A stretch of 35,615 nucleotides of DNA, taken from assembly GCA_030446685.1 (NCBI GenBank), contig JAUJMV010000017.1, forward strand, positions 1 to 35,615. Direction: 5' to 3'. The DNA is from Thermomicrobiales bacterium (lineage in GTDB: Bacteria > Chloroflexota > Chloroflexia > Thermomicrobiales > CADCWN01). The notes below the pieces were generated by a model that worked only from the letters and a program-made list of their open reading frames with translations, searched no databases and was not told the DNA's origin. Of this stretch, positions 16,875 to 25,099 are shown piece by piece (positions within the stretch are counted from its first letter, which is position 1; each line of letters begins with the position of its first letter). Made by a program: the position numbers and the translations under genes.

Positions 16875-17890
16875 GTGGAGCGGGGGCGGGAGGGGCGGCG
16901 GTTGCGGGCGATCCAGTATGGGGTCGGGCCGATCGGGGCGGGAGATCGCGCGGGTGGCAGCGGCGCGCGAGGGCCTGGAGATCGTCGGGGCGGTGGATAT
17001 CGATCCGGCGAAGGTGGGGCGCGATCTGGGAGGTGATCGGGCTCGGGCGGCGGCTGGGGGTGGCGATCACCGACGACGCGGCGGGGCTCTTCGCGGGGGT
17101 GGGGGCCGATGTGCTGCTGCACTCGACGGGGTCGTCCCTCGCGGGGGTGCTGCCGCAGTTGGAGGGGGCGATCGACGCGGGGCTGAACGTCGTCTCGACC
17201 TGCGAGGAGCTGGCCTTCCCCGCCGCGCAGCACCCGGACCTCGCCGCGGCGCTCGACCGGCGCTGCCGGGGGCGCGGGGTGACGGTGCTGGGCACGGGGG
17301 TCAATCCGGGCTTCGTGATGGACACGCTGGCGCTGACCCTGAGCGGCGTCTGCCAGGAGGTGCGGGCGGTGCGCTGCCAGCGGGTGGTGGACGCGGCGGG
17401 CCGGCGGCAGCCGTTGCAGGCGAAGATCGGGGCGGGCCTGACGCGCGAGGAGTTCGGGCGGCTGGTCGAGGCGAAACAGGTGCGGCACGTCGGGCTGTAC
17501 GAGTCGGTGGCGATCATCGCCGACGGGCTCGGCTGGACGCTGGACGAGGTGACCGAGACGACCGCGCCGGTGATCGCGGAGGAGCGGGTGACGACGGCGT
17601 ATTTCGACGTCGCGCCGGGGCGGGTGGCCGGGGTGAACCAGATCGGGCGCGGGATCGTGGGCGGCGAGGAGGCGATCACGCTCTCGCTGCAGATGTACCT
17701 GGGGGCGAAGGAGTCGCGCGACGCGATCCAGATCGACGGGACGCCGGGCGTGGACCTGGTGCTGCGCGGCGGGACGCACGGCGACCGGGCGACGACGGCG
17801 CTGGTGGTCAACGCGGCGCGGCGCGTGGTCGAGGCGCCGCCGGGGATCGTCACGATGAAGGACTTGCCGCCGGCGGTGTGGTTCCGGTGA
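16875..17890 (+). pseudogene. 2,4-diaminopentanoate dehydrogenase-like oxidoreductase, two frameshifts
   Basis: The likely start is GTG 16875 after GGAGGAGG. The reading frame gives AIQYGVGPIG, a dinucleotide-binding loop. It then shifts at the G-run 16935-16938 into REIARVAAAREGLEIVGAVD, and shifts again at 17028-17031 into GEVIGLGRRLGVAI. After that it runs openly to TGA 17890. The later part has STGSSLAGVLPQLEGAIDAG, NVVSTCEELAFP and GTGVNPGFVMDTLALTLSG, typical of DAPDH/dihydrodipicolinate-reductase-like proteins that use NAD(P). The substrate is uncertain. Without the two shifts it would encode about 338 aa, the normal length. The shifts are at G homopolymers, so sequencing error is possible. 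Confidence 0.75.
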
Positions 17891-18214
17891 CGGGGCCGGG
17901 GGGTGAAGGGCGAGGGCTTTATCGGCTTGGTGCGGGATCAGGGCGGATCGTCGGGGCGGTAGGGGGTCGGACCCGCGCGGTTGCCCTGCCGCCGACGCCC
18001 GAGGTACGCCGACCAGGGCGGGTTTCAAACCCGCCCCTACCCCATCAAGGCAGTTCAGGTAGGGGTGAGCGGGCGCCTGGGTGGAGGGTTGGGCGTTCAC
18101 ACCCGCAAGCGGGTACCCGACGCCTCGACGGATGACGCCCAGGTGCGGCACCCTGCGCGAGAACCGCCCGGTGGCGTCGGGGGCGTGGCGCGGGGGTGAG
18201 GGGAGGGGCGGCGG
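17891..18214. other. Spacer with a TTTCAAA palindrome
   Basis: 324 bases, no gene. It contains the palindrome at 18016-18036 and nearby GTAGGGGTGAGCGGGCG pieces. No clear promoter. Confidence 0.5.
18016..18036. repeat. Perfect palindrome GGGCGGGTTT-C-AAACCCGCCC
   Basis: Ten-base arms around a single C, followed by CCTAC. It belongs to the GGGTTTCAAACCC intergenic class and relates in style to the elements at 8166-8362 and 23804-23825. Confidence 0.75.
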
Positions 18215-19957
18215 GTGAAGATCCCGGTACGGCAGTACTGGACCCTGCTGTCCGGCTACCTGCGGACCCAGCGCTGGGGCGTCGCGGCGCTGGCGGTGCT
18301 GCTCTTCGCGGGCATCGGCCTGCAACTGGCCGGCCCGCAGATCCTGCGCGACTTCATCGACACGGCGCTGGCGGGGGGCGCGCGGGACCGGCTGGTCGCC
18401 GCCGCCCTGCTCTTCATCGGGGTGGCGCTGGTCGGCCAGGCGGTGGCGGTCGGGGCGACCTACGTCGGGGAGGACGTGGCCTGGCGGGCGACGAACGCGC
18501 TGCGCGGCGATCTGGTCGCGCACTGCCTGGATCTCGACCAGTCGTTCCATAACGCGCGGACGCCGGGCGAGCTGATCGAGCGGATCGACGGCGACGTGAC
18601 GGCGCTGGCGAACTTCTTCTCGCGGCTGGTGCTCGATCTGCTGGGCAACGCGCTCCTGCTGGTCGGGGTGCTGGCGCTGCTGTTCCGCGAGGACCGGCGC
18701 GTCGGGCTGGCGCTGACCGGGTTCGCGATCGTCGCGCTCTGGACCCTGGCGCGGCTGCGCCCGCTGGCGGCGCCCCACTGGGTCGCCGACCGCGAGGCCA
18801 GCGCGGGCTTCTTCGGCGCGCTCGGCGAGCAGCTCGGCGGGACCGAGGACGTGCGCGCCAACGGGGCGACCCCCTACGTCATGCGCCGCTTCGCCGAGCG
18901 GCTGCGCGCCTGGCTGCCGATCCGGCGGCGGGCGAGCCTGGTGGGCTACAGCATGTGGGTGGGGACGATGGCCCTCTTCGCCATCGGCAACGCGCTGGCG
19001 TTCGCGCTGGGCGCGGGCCTCCTGCGCGCGGGGGCGATCACGCTCGGCACGGTCTACCTGATCTTCGCCTACACCGAGCTGCTGCGCCGCCCGATCGACC
19101 GCGTCCGCCTCCAGTTGGAGGATTTGCAGCGGGCCGACGCGAGCATCCGGCGGGTCGCGGAGCTCTTCGCGATCGAGTCGAAGGTGCGGGACGGTGCGGG
19201 AGCGCCGCTGCCGCCCGGCGCGCTGGCGGTGGCGCTCGACGGCGTCACCTTCGGCTACGACGCGGACGCGCCGGTGCTGCGCGGGGTGACGCTCGACCTG
19301 GCGCCGGGGCGGACGCTGGGGCTGCTGGGGCGCACCGGCAGCGGCAAGACGACGATCGCGCGCCTGCTGCTGCGCCTCTACGACCCGACCGCGGGCGAGG
19401 TCCGGCTGGGGGGCGTGCCGCTGCGCGAGACGGGGCTGGCCGACCTGCGGCGGCGGGTGGCGATCGTGACGCAGGAGGTGCGGCTCTTCCAGGGGACGGT
19501 GCGCGACAACGTCACCTTCTTCGACCCGGCGATCCCCGACGCGCGGATCGTCGCCGCCCTCGCCGACCTGGGGCTGTCGGGGTGGCTCGGCGCGCTGCCC
19601 GACGGGCTCGACACGGAGCTGGAGGCGGAGGGGGGCGGGCTGTCGGCGGGGGAGGCGCAGTTGCTGGCCTTCGTGCGCGTCTTCCTGAAGGATCCGGGGC
19701 TGGTGATCCTCGACGAGGCGTCGTCGCGGCTCGACCCGGCGACCGAGGCGCTGATCGAGCGCGCGGTCGCCGGGCTGCTGGCGGGGCGCACGGCGATCGT
19801 CATCGCGCACCGGCTGGCGACGGTGCGGCGGGTGGACGAGATCCTGGTCCTGGAGGGGGGGCGGATCATCGAGCACGGGCCGCGCGAGCGGCTGGTGGCC
19901 GAGCCGGGGTCGCGCTTCGCGGGGCTGCTGCGCGCGGGGACGGGGGATGGGGAGTGA
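18215..19957 (+). CDS. ABC exporter half-transporter (canonical NBD)
   Basis: 580 aa from GTG 18215, preceded by GAGGGGAGGGG. About six membrane helices lie in residues 1-300 (GVAALAVLLFAGIGLQLAG, ALLLVGVLALLF, MALFAIGNALAFALGAGLL), with the coupling-helix region LIERIDGDVTALANFFSRLV. The NBD has Walker A GRTGSGKTT near 371-379, Q-loop IVTQE, signature LSAGEAQ near 476 (variant of LSGGQ), Walker B LVILDEASS with the catalytic Glu, and H-loop IAHRLATV. The next gene encodes a second half-transporter whose NBD lacks the catalytic Glu, so a heterodimer is likely. Substrate unknown. Confidence 0.93.
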   Translation: MKIPVRQYWTLLSGYLRTQRWGVAALAVLLFAGIGLQLAGPQILRDFIDTALAGGARDRLVAAALLFIGVALVGQAVAVGATYVGEDVAWRATNALRGDLVAHCLDLDQSFHNARTPGELIERIDGDVTALANFFSRLVLDLLGNALLLVGVLALLFREDRRVGLALTGFAIVALWTLARLRPLAAPHWVADREASAGFFGALGEQLGGTEDVRANGATPYVMRRFAERLRAWLPIRRRASLVGYSMWVGTMALFAIGNALAFALGAGLLRAGAITLGTVYLIFAYTELLRRPIDRVRLQLEDLQRADASIRRVAELFAIESKVRDGAGAPLPPGALAVALDGVTFGYDADAPVLRGVTLDLAPGRTLGLLGRTGSGKTTIARLLLRLYDPTAGEVRLGGVPLRETGLADLRRRVAIVTQEVRLFQGTVRDNVTFFDPAIPDARIVAALADLGLSGWLGALPDGLDTELEAEGGGLSAGEAQLLAFVRVFLKDPGLVILDEASSRLDPATEALIERAVAGLLAGRTAIVIAHRLATVRRVDEILVLEGGRIIEHGPRERLVAEPGSRFAGLLRAGTGDGE

Positions 19958-19966
19958 TGGGTGATG

Positions 19967-20041
19967 GAGGGTACGCCCTCACCCCCGCCGCCTGCGGGCG
20001 GCACCCCCTCTCCCAATCCTGGGCGAGGGGGAGGACTGGCC
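19967..20041. repeat. CCTCACCCCC...GAGGGGGAGGAC palindrome
   Basis: CCTCACCCCCGCCGCCTGCG then GGCACCCCCTCTCCC faces GGGCGAGGGGGAGG. It lies just after the exporter stop codon. Confidence 0.75.
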
Positions 20042-20102
20042 CGACGCACGGTGGCGAAACGGATGGGTGGGTGGTCGCGGGGAGGCTGCATCCGACGATG
20101 CC

Positions 20103-20143
20103 CACTCGGCACTCGGCACTCAGCACTCAGCACTCGGCACTGG
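20103..20143. repeat. Heptamer tandem repeat (ACTCRGC)n
   Basis: About five and a half copies of ACTCGGC/ACTCAGC directly before the second exporter gene. The same unit forms inverted repeats near 29670-29770 and 30367-30452. Confidence 0.85.
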
Positions 20144-20158
20144 CCCGGAGGGGGCGGG

Positions 20159-22340
20159 ATGAAGACGTGGGAGTTCTACTGGGCACTGATCCGCTACCGG
20201 CCCTGGCTCTACGGGGCGAGCGCGCTGCTGTGGGGCGCGAACGGGCTGACGCGGCTGCTGCCGGGGCTGATCGCGCGGGAGTTCTTCGACGCGCTCAGCG
20301 GGGCGGCGCGCGCCGGCCTCAATGTCTGGACCCTGATCGCGCTGCTGCTGCTGACCACGGCGGGGCGGATCGCGGTCGTGCTGGGGGGCTACCTGACCAG
20401 CGTGGTCCACGGCTTCACGATCAGCGGGCTGCTGCGGCGCAACCTGCTGGCGCGGGTGCTGGAGCGGCCGGGGGCGCGGGCGGTGCCGGGCTCGCCGGGC
20501 GAGGCGCTGAGCCACTTCCGCGACGACGCCCGGCAGGCCGAGCAGGCGATCGAGTGGACGGCGAACGCGCTGGCGATGCCCTTCTTCGCGCTCGCCGCGC
20601 TCGGCGTGCTGCTGGCGACCGACGCGCGGATCACCGTGCTGGTCTTCCTGCCGCTGGCGGGGGTGGTGGCGACCGCGCGGGCGGCGGGCGGGCGGCTGGC
20701 GCGCCACCGGCAGGCGAGCCGGCAGGCGACCGGGCGGGTCACCGGGGCGATCGGCGAGATCTTCGGGGCGGCGGCGGCGATCCAGGTGGCCGGGGCCGCG
20801 CCGCACGTCGTCGCCCACTTCCGCCGGCTCAGCGACGAGCGGCGGCGGCTGATGCTGCGCGACCGGCTCCTGACCCAGGGGCTCGACGCGGTCTTCGCCA
20901 ACACGGTGAGCGTGGGGACGGGGCTGATCCTGCTGCTGGCCGCGGGTCGCTGGGCGGGGGCGACTTCAGCGTGGGCGACTTCGCGCTCTTCGTCGCCTAC
21001 CTGCCCTTCGTGACCGATTTCGCCCAGTTCTTCGGCAGCATCCTGGCGCACTACCGGCAGACCGGGGTGTCGTTCGGGCGGATGGCGGCGCTGGATGGTG
21101 GCGCTGCGCTGCTCCACCTGTCCGGCCCGCTGGGCGGCGGCGCCAGGCGCGCTGGTCGAGCAGCGCGCCCCGCTCCACCCTGTCGGCGGGCGCGGCCGCT
21201 GCCGTTGAGCCGGCGGCGGGCCGGGTCGGGCGCGACGACCCTGCTGGGGCGGCTGGTGCCCGCCGACGCTCGAAGCGCGCGACCCGGGTCGCCTACCCGC
21301 CGCGGGCGCGCGCCTCTTCAGCGAGACGCGGACATCCTGCTGGGGCTGGATCGGGCGGATCTGGCGGGCGCGGTGCGTTCGTGCTGGAGGGCGACCCGGG
21401 CGGGTCGACACGGATCGCGCGCAAGACGACCCTGCTGCAGCGGGCGCTCGCGCGGGCTGCGCGAGCCCGCCGACGCCAGGTCTCGACTGGAACGGCGCAG
21501 TTGTGGGCGCGGTCGCGCGGCCGATCCGGCGACCTTCCTGGTCCCCGCCGCGGGTCGCCTACACGCCGGGTGGAGGCGCCGCGCCGCTGGACGCGAGACG
21601 CTGCGGGACAACATCCTGCTGGGGCTGCCGGAAGATCGCGGGGGACCTGGCGGCGGGCGCGGTGCGGCTGGCGGCGCCGGGAGGGCGACCTGCGCGCGAC
21701 GCCGCACGGCACAGCGTTCTCGGGGCCTCGACGCATGATGTTGCCGCTCCTGGGAGTTGCCGTCGGCAGCGCGCGACCCAGTGGGTGTGCGGCTGTCTGG
21801 GCGGGCAGGTGCAGCGGGCGGCGGTCGCGCGGATGCTGGTGCGCGAGCCGCGGATGCTGGTCTGCGACGACCTCTCCAGCGCTCGCGTGGAGACGGGCGG
21901 CAGTTGTGGGCGCGGCTCTTCGCGCGGCGGGAGGCGACGGTGCTGGCGGTGTCGCACCGCCCGGCGGCTGCGCCGCGCCGACCGCGTGGTCCCTGAAGGA
22001 CGGGCGGGTGGTGGCCTGGACGAGTGGCGCCAAGCGCCGGGCCGACCTCGTGGTGGCGCTCGACGTGGTGGCCGCGCGGCGGCGCGCTGGACGAGTTGCT
22101 GGCCGGCTGCGGGAGATGCGCCGGCTGTGGGCCGACGATCTGGTGGAGGAGGACGGCCGGCAGCGGCGGGCGCGGGCAGAGGCGGCGGGCGCGCCGCGCG
22201 GCAATCCGCCCCCGGATGGGGACGCCGACGAACCGCCGGTGTCGACCCGCCCGCCGCCGGGGGGCGCCGGCGCGAGGCTGTCAGGGCGCGCGGGGTGGGC
22301 GGCGCGCCGCAGACGTGGCTCGTTGCTTGGGCGCGTTGCG
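20159..22340 (+). pseudogene. Second ABC exporter half-transporter, frameshifted and scrambled NBD
   Basis: ATG 20159 follows CGGAGGGGGCGGG. The membrane domain reads cleanly for about 260 residues (YLTSVVHGFTISGLLRRNLL, TRLLPGLIAREFFDAL). A one-base loss near 20945 shifts the frame; GGDFSVGDFALFVAYLPFVT then continues. From 21090 the NBD is in pieces in all three frames: LHLSGPL, KTTLLQRAL, DPATFLVP, TLRDNILLGLPEDR, RLSGGQVQRAAVARMLV with one extra T, MLVCDDLSS, QLWARLFARREATVLAVSHR and DELLAGCGEMRRLWADDL. Some pieces occur twice. Walker B ends DD, not DE, as in degenerate halves of heterodimeric exporters. As sequenced, no functional NBD can be made. The end point is approximate. Confidence 0.8.
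21733..21773. repeat. Fragment of the MITE-like element inside the NBD
   Basis: GCATGATGTTGCCGCTC matches the first 17 bases of the element at 22353, and GAGTTGCCGTCGGCA continues the match. It interrupts the NBD just before the RLSGGQ coding segment. Confidence 0.65.
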
Positions 22341-22351
22341 GCGACCTCGTG

Positions 22352-22480
22352 GCATGATGTTGCCGCTCGTTGGGTAGTTGCCGTGGCAAAAACACTAGCG
22401 TGAATATGGCTTTCTGGTCGTGAGCCTCGTACCTTCAGTGCTATACGCGCAAAGTGCTTAGCGAGGGGGGCATCATCTGG
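22352..22480 (-). mobile_element. MITE-like element, copy 1 (left of phosphotransferase)
   Basis: About 129 bases of visibly lower GC (around half in its centre) with imperfect terminal inverted repeats: GCATGATGTTGCCGCTCG at the left, GCGAGGGGGGCATCATC at the right. Its reverse complement aligns with 23653-23757: CAGATGATGCC, AAGGTACGAGG, TTCACGC and TGCCACGGCAACT are shared, with a 20-odd-base insertion here. No transposase is encoded, and target-site duplications are not evident. Confidence 0.6.
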
Positions 22481-22583
22481 CGGGGCTTGGTCTTCGGCGT
22501 GGCGCACCTCTCATCGTTCCTGCCGTCCCTGCCGTCCCCGGTGGGACGCGAGCGGCGATAACAGGAAATGGGGGGACTGATTG

Positions 22584-23660
22584 ATGGACCGGGTTTACCC
22601 GCACATGCTGGCGTGGCGGGAGGACCCTCCGACCCCGACCGGCCGGTCCTGAGTAATCCTCGATGTGCAGAGGCTGGCCGCGGAGATCGCGCCGGGCTCG
22701 ACAGCCACCGACCTCGGCGGGGCGTTCAGCCTCAATGTGCGGCTGGAGCCAGCCGGTCTGGTGCTGCGGGTCCACCAGCCGTTCATGACGAGGCGGCGGC
22801 TTACAGCCCAGCAGGAGGTGCGGCGGAGGCTCGCCAAGCTGGGGCTGATCGTTCCCGTGCCGCTGCCCTGGCGCGGCTCGACGCTGCTACGGTGTGGGGG
22901 GCGGTGGGCCGAGCTGGAGGAGTACATAGCGCACGAGATGCCTGCTCCCACCATCGACTCGTACCTCTGGCTCTACGGGGCTATGGGCGAGCTTCATCGC
23001 GCGCTGGATGCAACGGATGTGAGCGTACCACGTCCCTTCTTCGCCACGTATGGTCCGCCGAGCACGCTGCTGCGCTGGCTCCCGATTACCGAGGCGGCGG
23101 TCCGCGACGACCCCGAAGCTGTGGCGATCGCCCGGCACCTTCGGAGGCTGATCGGGCGGCTCCGCAGGCAGTGGGTATCCGCAGCGGAGCTGCCGGTGCG
23201 GCTCGTACACGGTGATGTCAAGCTGCGCAACGTGGCGCGGGGAGCGGACGGCGGGACGGTGTACCTCGACTTCGGCTTCATGGCCCACAGGCCACGGATC
23301 CACGAGCTTGGCTACTCCCTGGCGCGCATGCTCCTCACGCTGGGCGCTGGTGAGGACCCCGAGGGCTTTGCGTGGGAGAACGTGCCGCGGCTGCTGGAGG
23401 AATACGAGGCCGCCGCGGGGGCACGTCTGACCGCCATGGAGAGGCGGGCTCTGGCTCCCTACACCGCGTCTGTGGCGCTGTACCAAGCCGCGGTGTGCGG
23501 GTTCCTGCCCGACCCTGCGGCTGCTCTCCGCGACAGCGAGCGGCGGCCGTTCATGCGCATCGGCGAGTGGCTCCTGGCGCATCCGGACGCCTTTTGGGCT
23601 AGCGGAGAGGGCGACTGGAGCGGACTTCGTCTGAGGAGCGGGGCAGGCTCCGTCAGATGA
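22584..23660 (+). pseudogene. Phosphotransferase (APH/kinase-like) gene with an in-frame TGA
   Basis: From ATG 22584 the frame reads MDRVYPHMLAWREDPPTPTG then RS, TGA (22650-22652), and VILDVQRLAAEIAPG. It then stays open to TGA 23660. A truncated product could start at GTG 22665 (331 aa) with a poor ribosome site. The kinase core is complete: HGDVKLRN near residues 185-192 of that form (catalytic HGDxxxxN) and YLDFGF (metal-binding Asp), then ELGYSLARMLL. The family includes aminoglycoside, choline and homoserine kinases; the substrate is not predictable. Codon use and GC differ from the neighbours, and the gene is flanked by two MITE-like elements, which suggests acquisition. It might still be functional from the GTG. 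Confidence 0.7.
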
Positions 23661-23757
23661 TGCCCCTCGCTGGGCACTGTGGTTAGCAGGTAAGGTACGA
23701 GGTTCACGCCGGTGTCTCTGCCACGGCAACTGCTCAGCGAGGGGGACCCTCACGCGA
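23653..23757 (+). mobile_element. MITE-like element, copy 2 (right of phosphotransferase)
   Basis: It begins CAGATGATGCCCCTCGCTGG and ends CTGCTCAGCGAGGGGGACCC, so its own ends are imperfect inverted repeats. The interior AAGGTACGAGGTTCACGCC and TGCCACGGCAACT match copy 1 in reverse orientation. It overlaps the last codons of the phosphotransferase. Confidence 0.6.
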
Positions 23758-23803
23758 CGAGGGCTGTTCTCGGGGTGGTTGAGCGTGTGCCTGGGCAGGG
23801 TTT

Positions 23804-23825
23804 GGGGCGTTCAGTTGAACGCCCC
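23804..23825. repeat. Palindrome GGGGCGTTCA-GT-TGAACGCCCC
   Basis: A perfect 10-bp stem with a 2-base loop, followed by TACA. It lies between the MITE-like element and the YdeI-like gene. Confidence 0.75.
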
Positions 23826-23894
23826 TACACCGCACAATTGTGTTCGGCTCAACCGTCTCGCGAAACGGTTGAAGGGATACGAATCGGGGGGGCG

Positions 23895-24491
23895 ATGGAA
23901 CCGACTTTCTTCGCGACGCCGGCCGAATTCCGCGCCTGGCTGGAGGGGCATCACGAGACGGCCGGGGAACTGTGGGTGGGGTTCTACAAGAAGGGTTCGG
24001 GGCGGCCGAGCATCACCTGGCCGGAATCGGTGGACGAGGCACTCTGTTTCGGGTGGATCGATGGGGTGCGGAAGGGGATTGATGAGACGAGTTATGCCAT
24101 CCGGTTCACGCCGCGGAGGCCGCGCAGCATCTGGAGCGCGGTGAACGTCAAGCGGGTCGGGGAGCTGACGGAGTTGGGGCGGATGCGCCCGGCAGGCCTC
24201 GCGGCATTCGCGGGGCGCGCGGAGGAGCGGTCGGGGGTCTACGCCTACGAGCAGGGGGACGCGGCCGCGCTCGATGCGGCGGACGAGGGGCAATTTCGGG
24301 CCAACGCCAGGGCCTGGGAATTCTTCCAGGGGCAGGCCGCCTGGTATCGGCGGGCGGCGATCTGGTGGGTCGTCAGCGCGAAGCGGGAGGAGACGAGGCG
24401 CAAGCGGCTGGCGACGCTGATCGCGGACTCGGAGCAGGGGCGGACCATTCGGCAGTTGACGAGGCGGGTTGCCGGCAAGCCGGCGGAATAG
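23895..24491 (+). CDS. YdeI/OmpD-associated family protein
   Basis: 198 aa from ATG 23895. Family hallmarks are FRAWLEGHHETAGELWVGFY, SITWPESVDEALCFGWIDG, FTPRRPRSIWSAVNVKR and AWEFFQGQAAWYRRAAIWWV. The length is typical. The family is cytoplasmic. Members have been linked to resistance to cationic peptides or bacteriocins in some bacteria, but the biochemical role is unsettled. The ribosome site is a plain G-run. Longer in-frame starts upstream would run through the palindrome at 23804 and are less likely. Confidence 0.9.
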   Translation: MEPTFFATPAEFRAWLEGHHETAGELWVGFYKKGSGRPSITWPESVDEALCFGWIDGVRKGIDETSYAIRFTPRRPRSIWSAVNVKRVGELTELGRMRPAGLAAFAGRAEERSGVYAYEQGDAAALDAADEGQFRANARAWEFFQGQAAWYRRAAIWWVVSAKREETRRKRLATLIADSEQGRTIRQLTRRVAGKPAE

Positions 24492-24577
24492 GGCGGGGGC
24501 GGGCGCGTTCGATCGTGCAGGTGGGCGGGGAGCGATCCGGCGCCGTGTCCGGCTGATGAATCGCGCGGAGGATGGTG

Positions 24578-24868
24578 ATGTCGAAGGCGGTGTGGAACGG
24601 GGCGACGCTGGCCGAGGCGCCGGCCGAGCGGTGCGAGATCGTCGAGGGGAACGTCTATTTCCCGGCGGAGGCGATCGCTCGCGACCACTTCCGGGAGAGC
24701 GACACGCAGACGGTCTGCCCGTGGAAGGGGACGGCGAGCTACTACGATGTCGTCGTGGACGGGCAGGTCAACAAGGACGCGGCCTGGTACTACCCGGAGC
24801 CGAAGGAGGCGGCGAAGAACATCGCCGGGCACGTCGCCTTCTGGCGCGGGGTGGAGGTCGAGCGGTAG
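24578..24868 (+). CDS. DUF427 domain protein
   Basis: 96 aa, the standard size. GGAGG with a 6-base spacer favours ATG 24578 over the ATG at 24572. The sequence VWNGATLAEAPAERCEIVEG, NVYFPAEAI, CPWKGTASYYDV and AAWYYPEPKEAAKNIAGHVA is characteristic of the DUF427 beta fold. Function is not established. The gene follows the YdeI-like gene by 86 bases on the same strand. Confidence 0.92.
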   Translation: MSKAVWNGATLAEAPAERCEIVEGNVYFPAEAIARDHFRESDTQTVCPWKGTASYYDVVVDGQVNKDAAWYYPEPKEAAKNIAGHVAFWRGVEVER

Positions 24869-24878
24869 GGGGGCTGGG

Positions 24879-24946
24879 GGGACCTCACCCCCGCCGCCTG
24901 CGGGCGGCACCCCCTCTCCCGCGGGGAGAGGGGGAGGACCGGCCCA
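24879..24946. repeat. ACCTCACCCCC...GGGGAGAGGGGGAGG palindrome
   Basis: Nearly the same first 30 bases as the copy at 19967-20041. CCCCCTCTCCC-GC-GGGGAGAGGGGG is a near-perfect hairpin. Confidence 0.8.
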
Positions 24947-25034
24947 ACGGTGTTCGTAGACCGCACTATCACGCGCGGCGCGGCGGTTCCGTGAAGCGCG
25001 GTGAGCCGCGTGGTGGGTGAATAGGGGATGGTGG

Positions 25035-25062
25035 GCCGGGTCGAGTGACCCGGCTCTTTGTC
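25035..25062 (+). terminator. Intrinsic terminator after DUF427
   Basis: GCCGGGTC-GAGT-GACCCGGC (25035-25054) is followed by TCTTTGT. A perfect 8-bp stem with a T-rich tail lies between convergent genes. Confidence 0.7.
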
Positions 25063-25099
25063 GTGTTGGTGGGTGTGCCTTCATCCGCCGGATGCGGTG

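Noticed and set aside
16226..19876. 1216-codon minus-strand frame
   Set aside because: Arg/Pro/His-rich and without any motif. It is antisense to the DAPDH-like and exporter genes.
22650..22652. Selenocysteine TGA in the phosphotransferase
   Set aside because: No SECIS-like hairpin directly follows, the site is outside the catalytic core, and another gene in the window has a TAA, so recoding is unlikely.
22350..23760. Integron-type cassette with attC sites
   Set aside because: The flanking elements face each other and have no core-site GTTRRRY pattern. MITE-like ends fit better.
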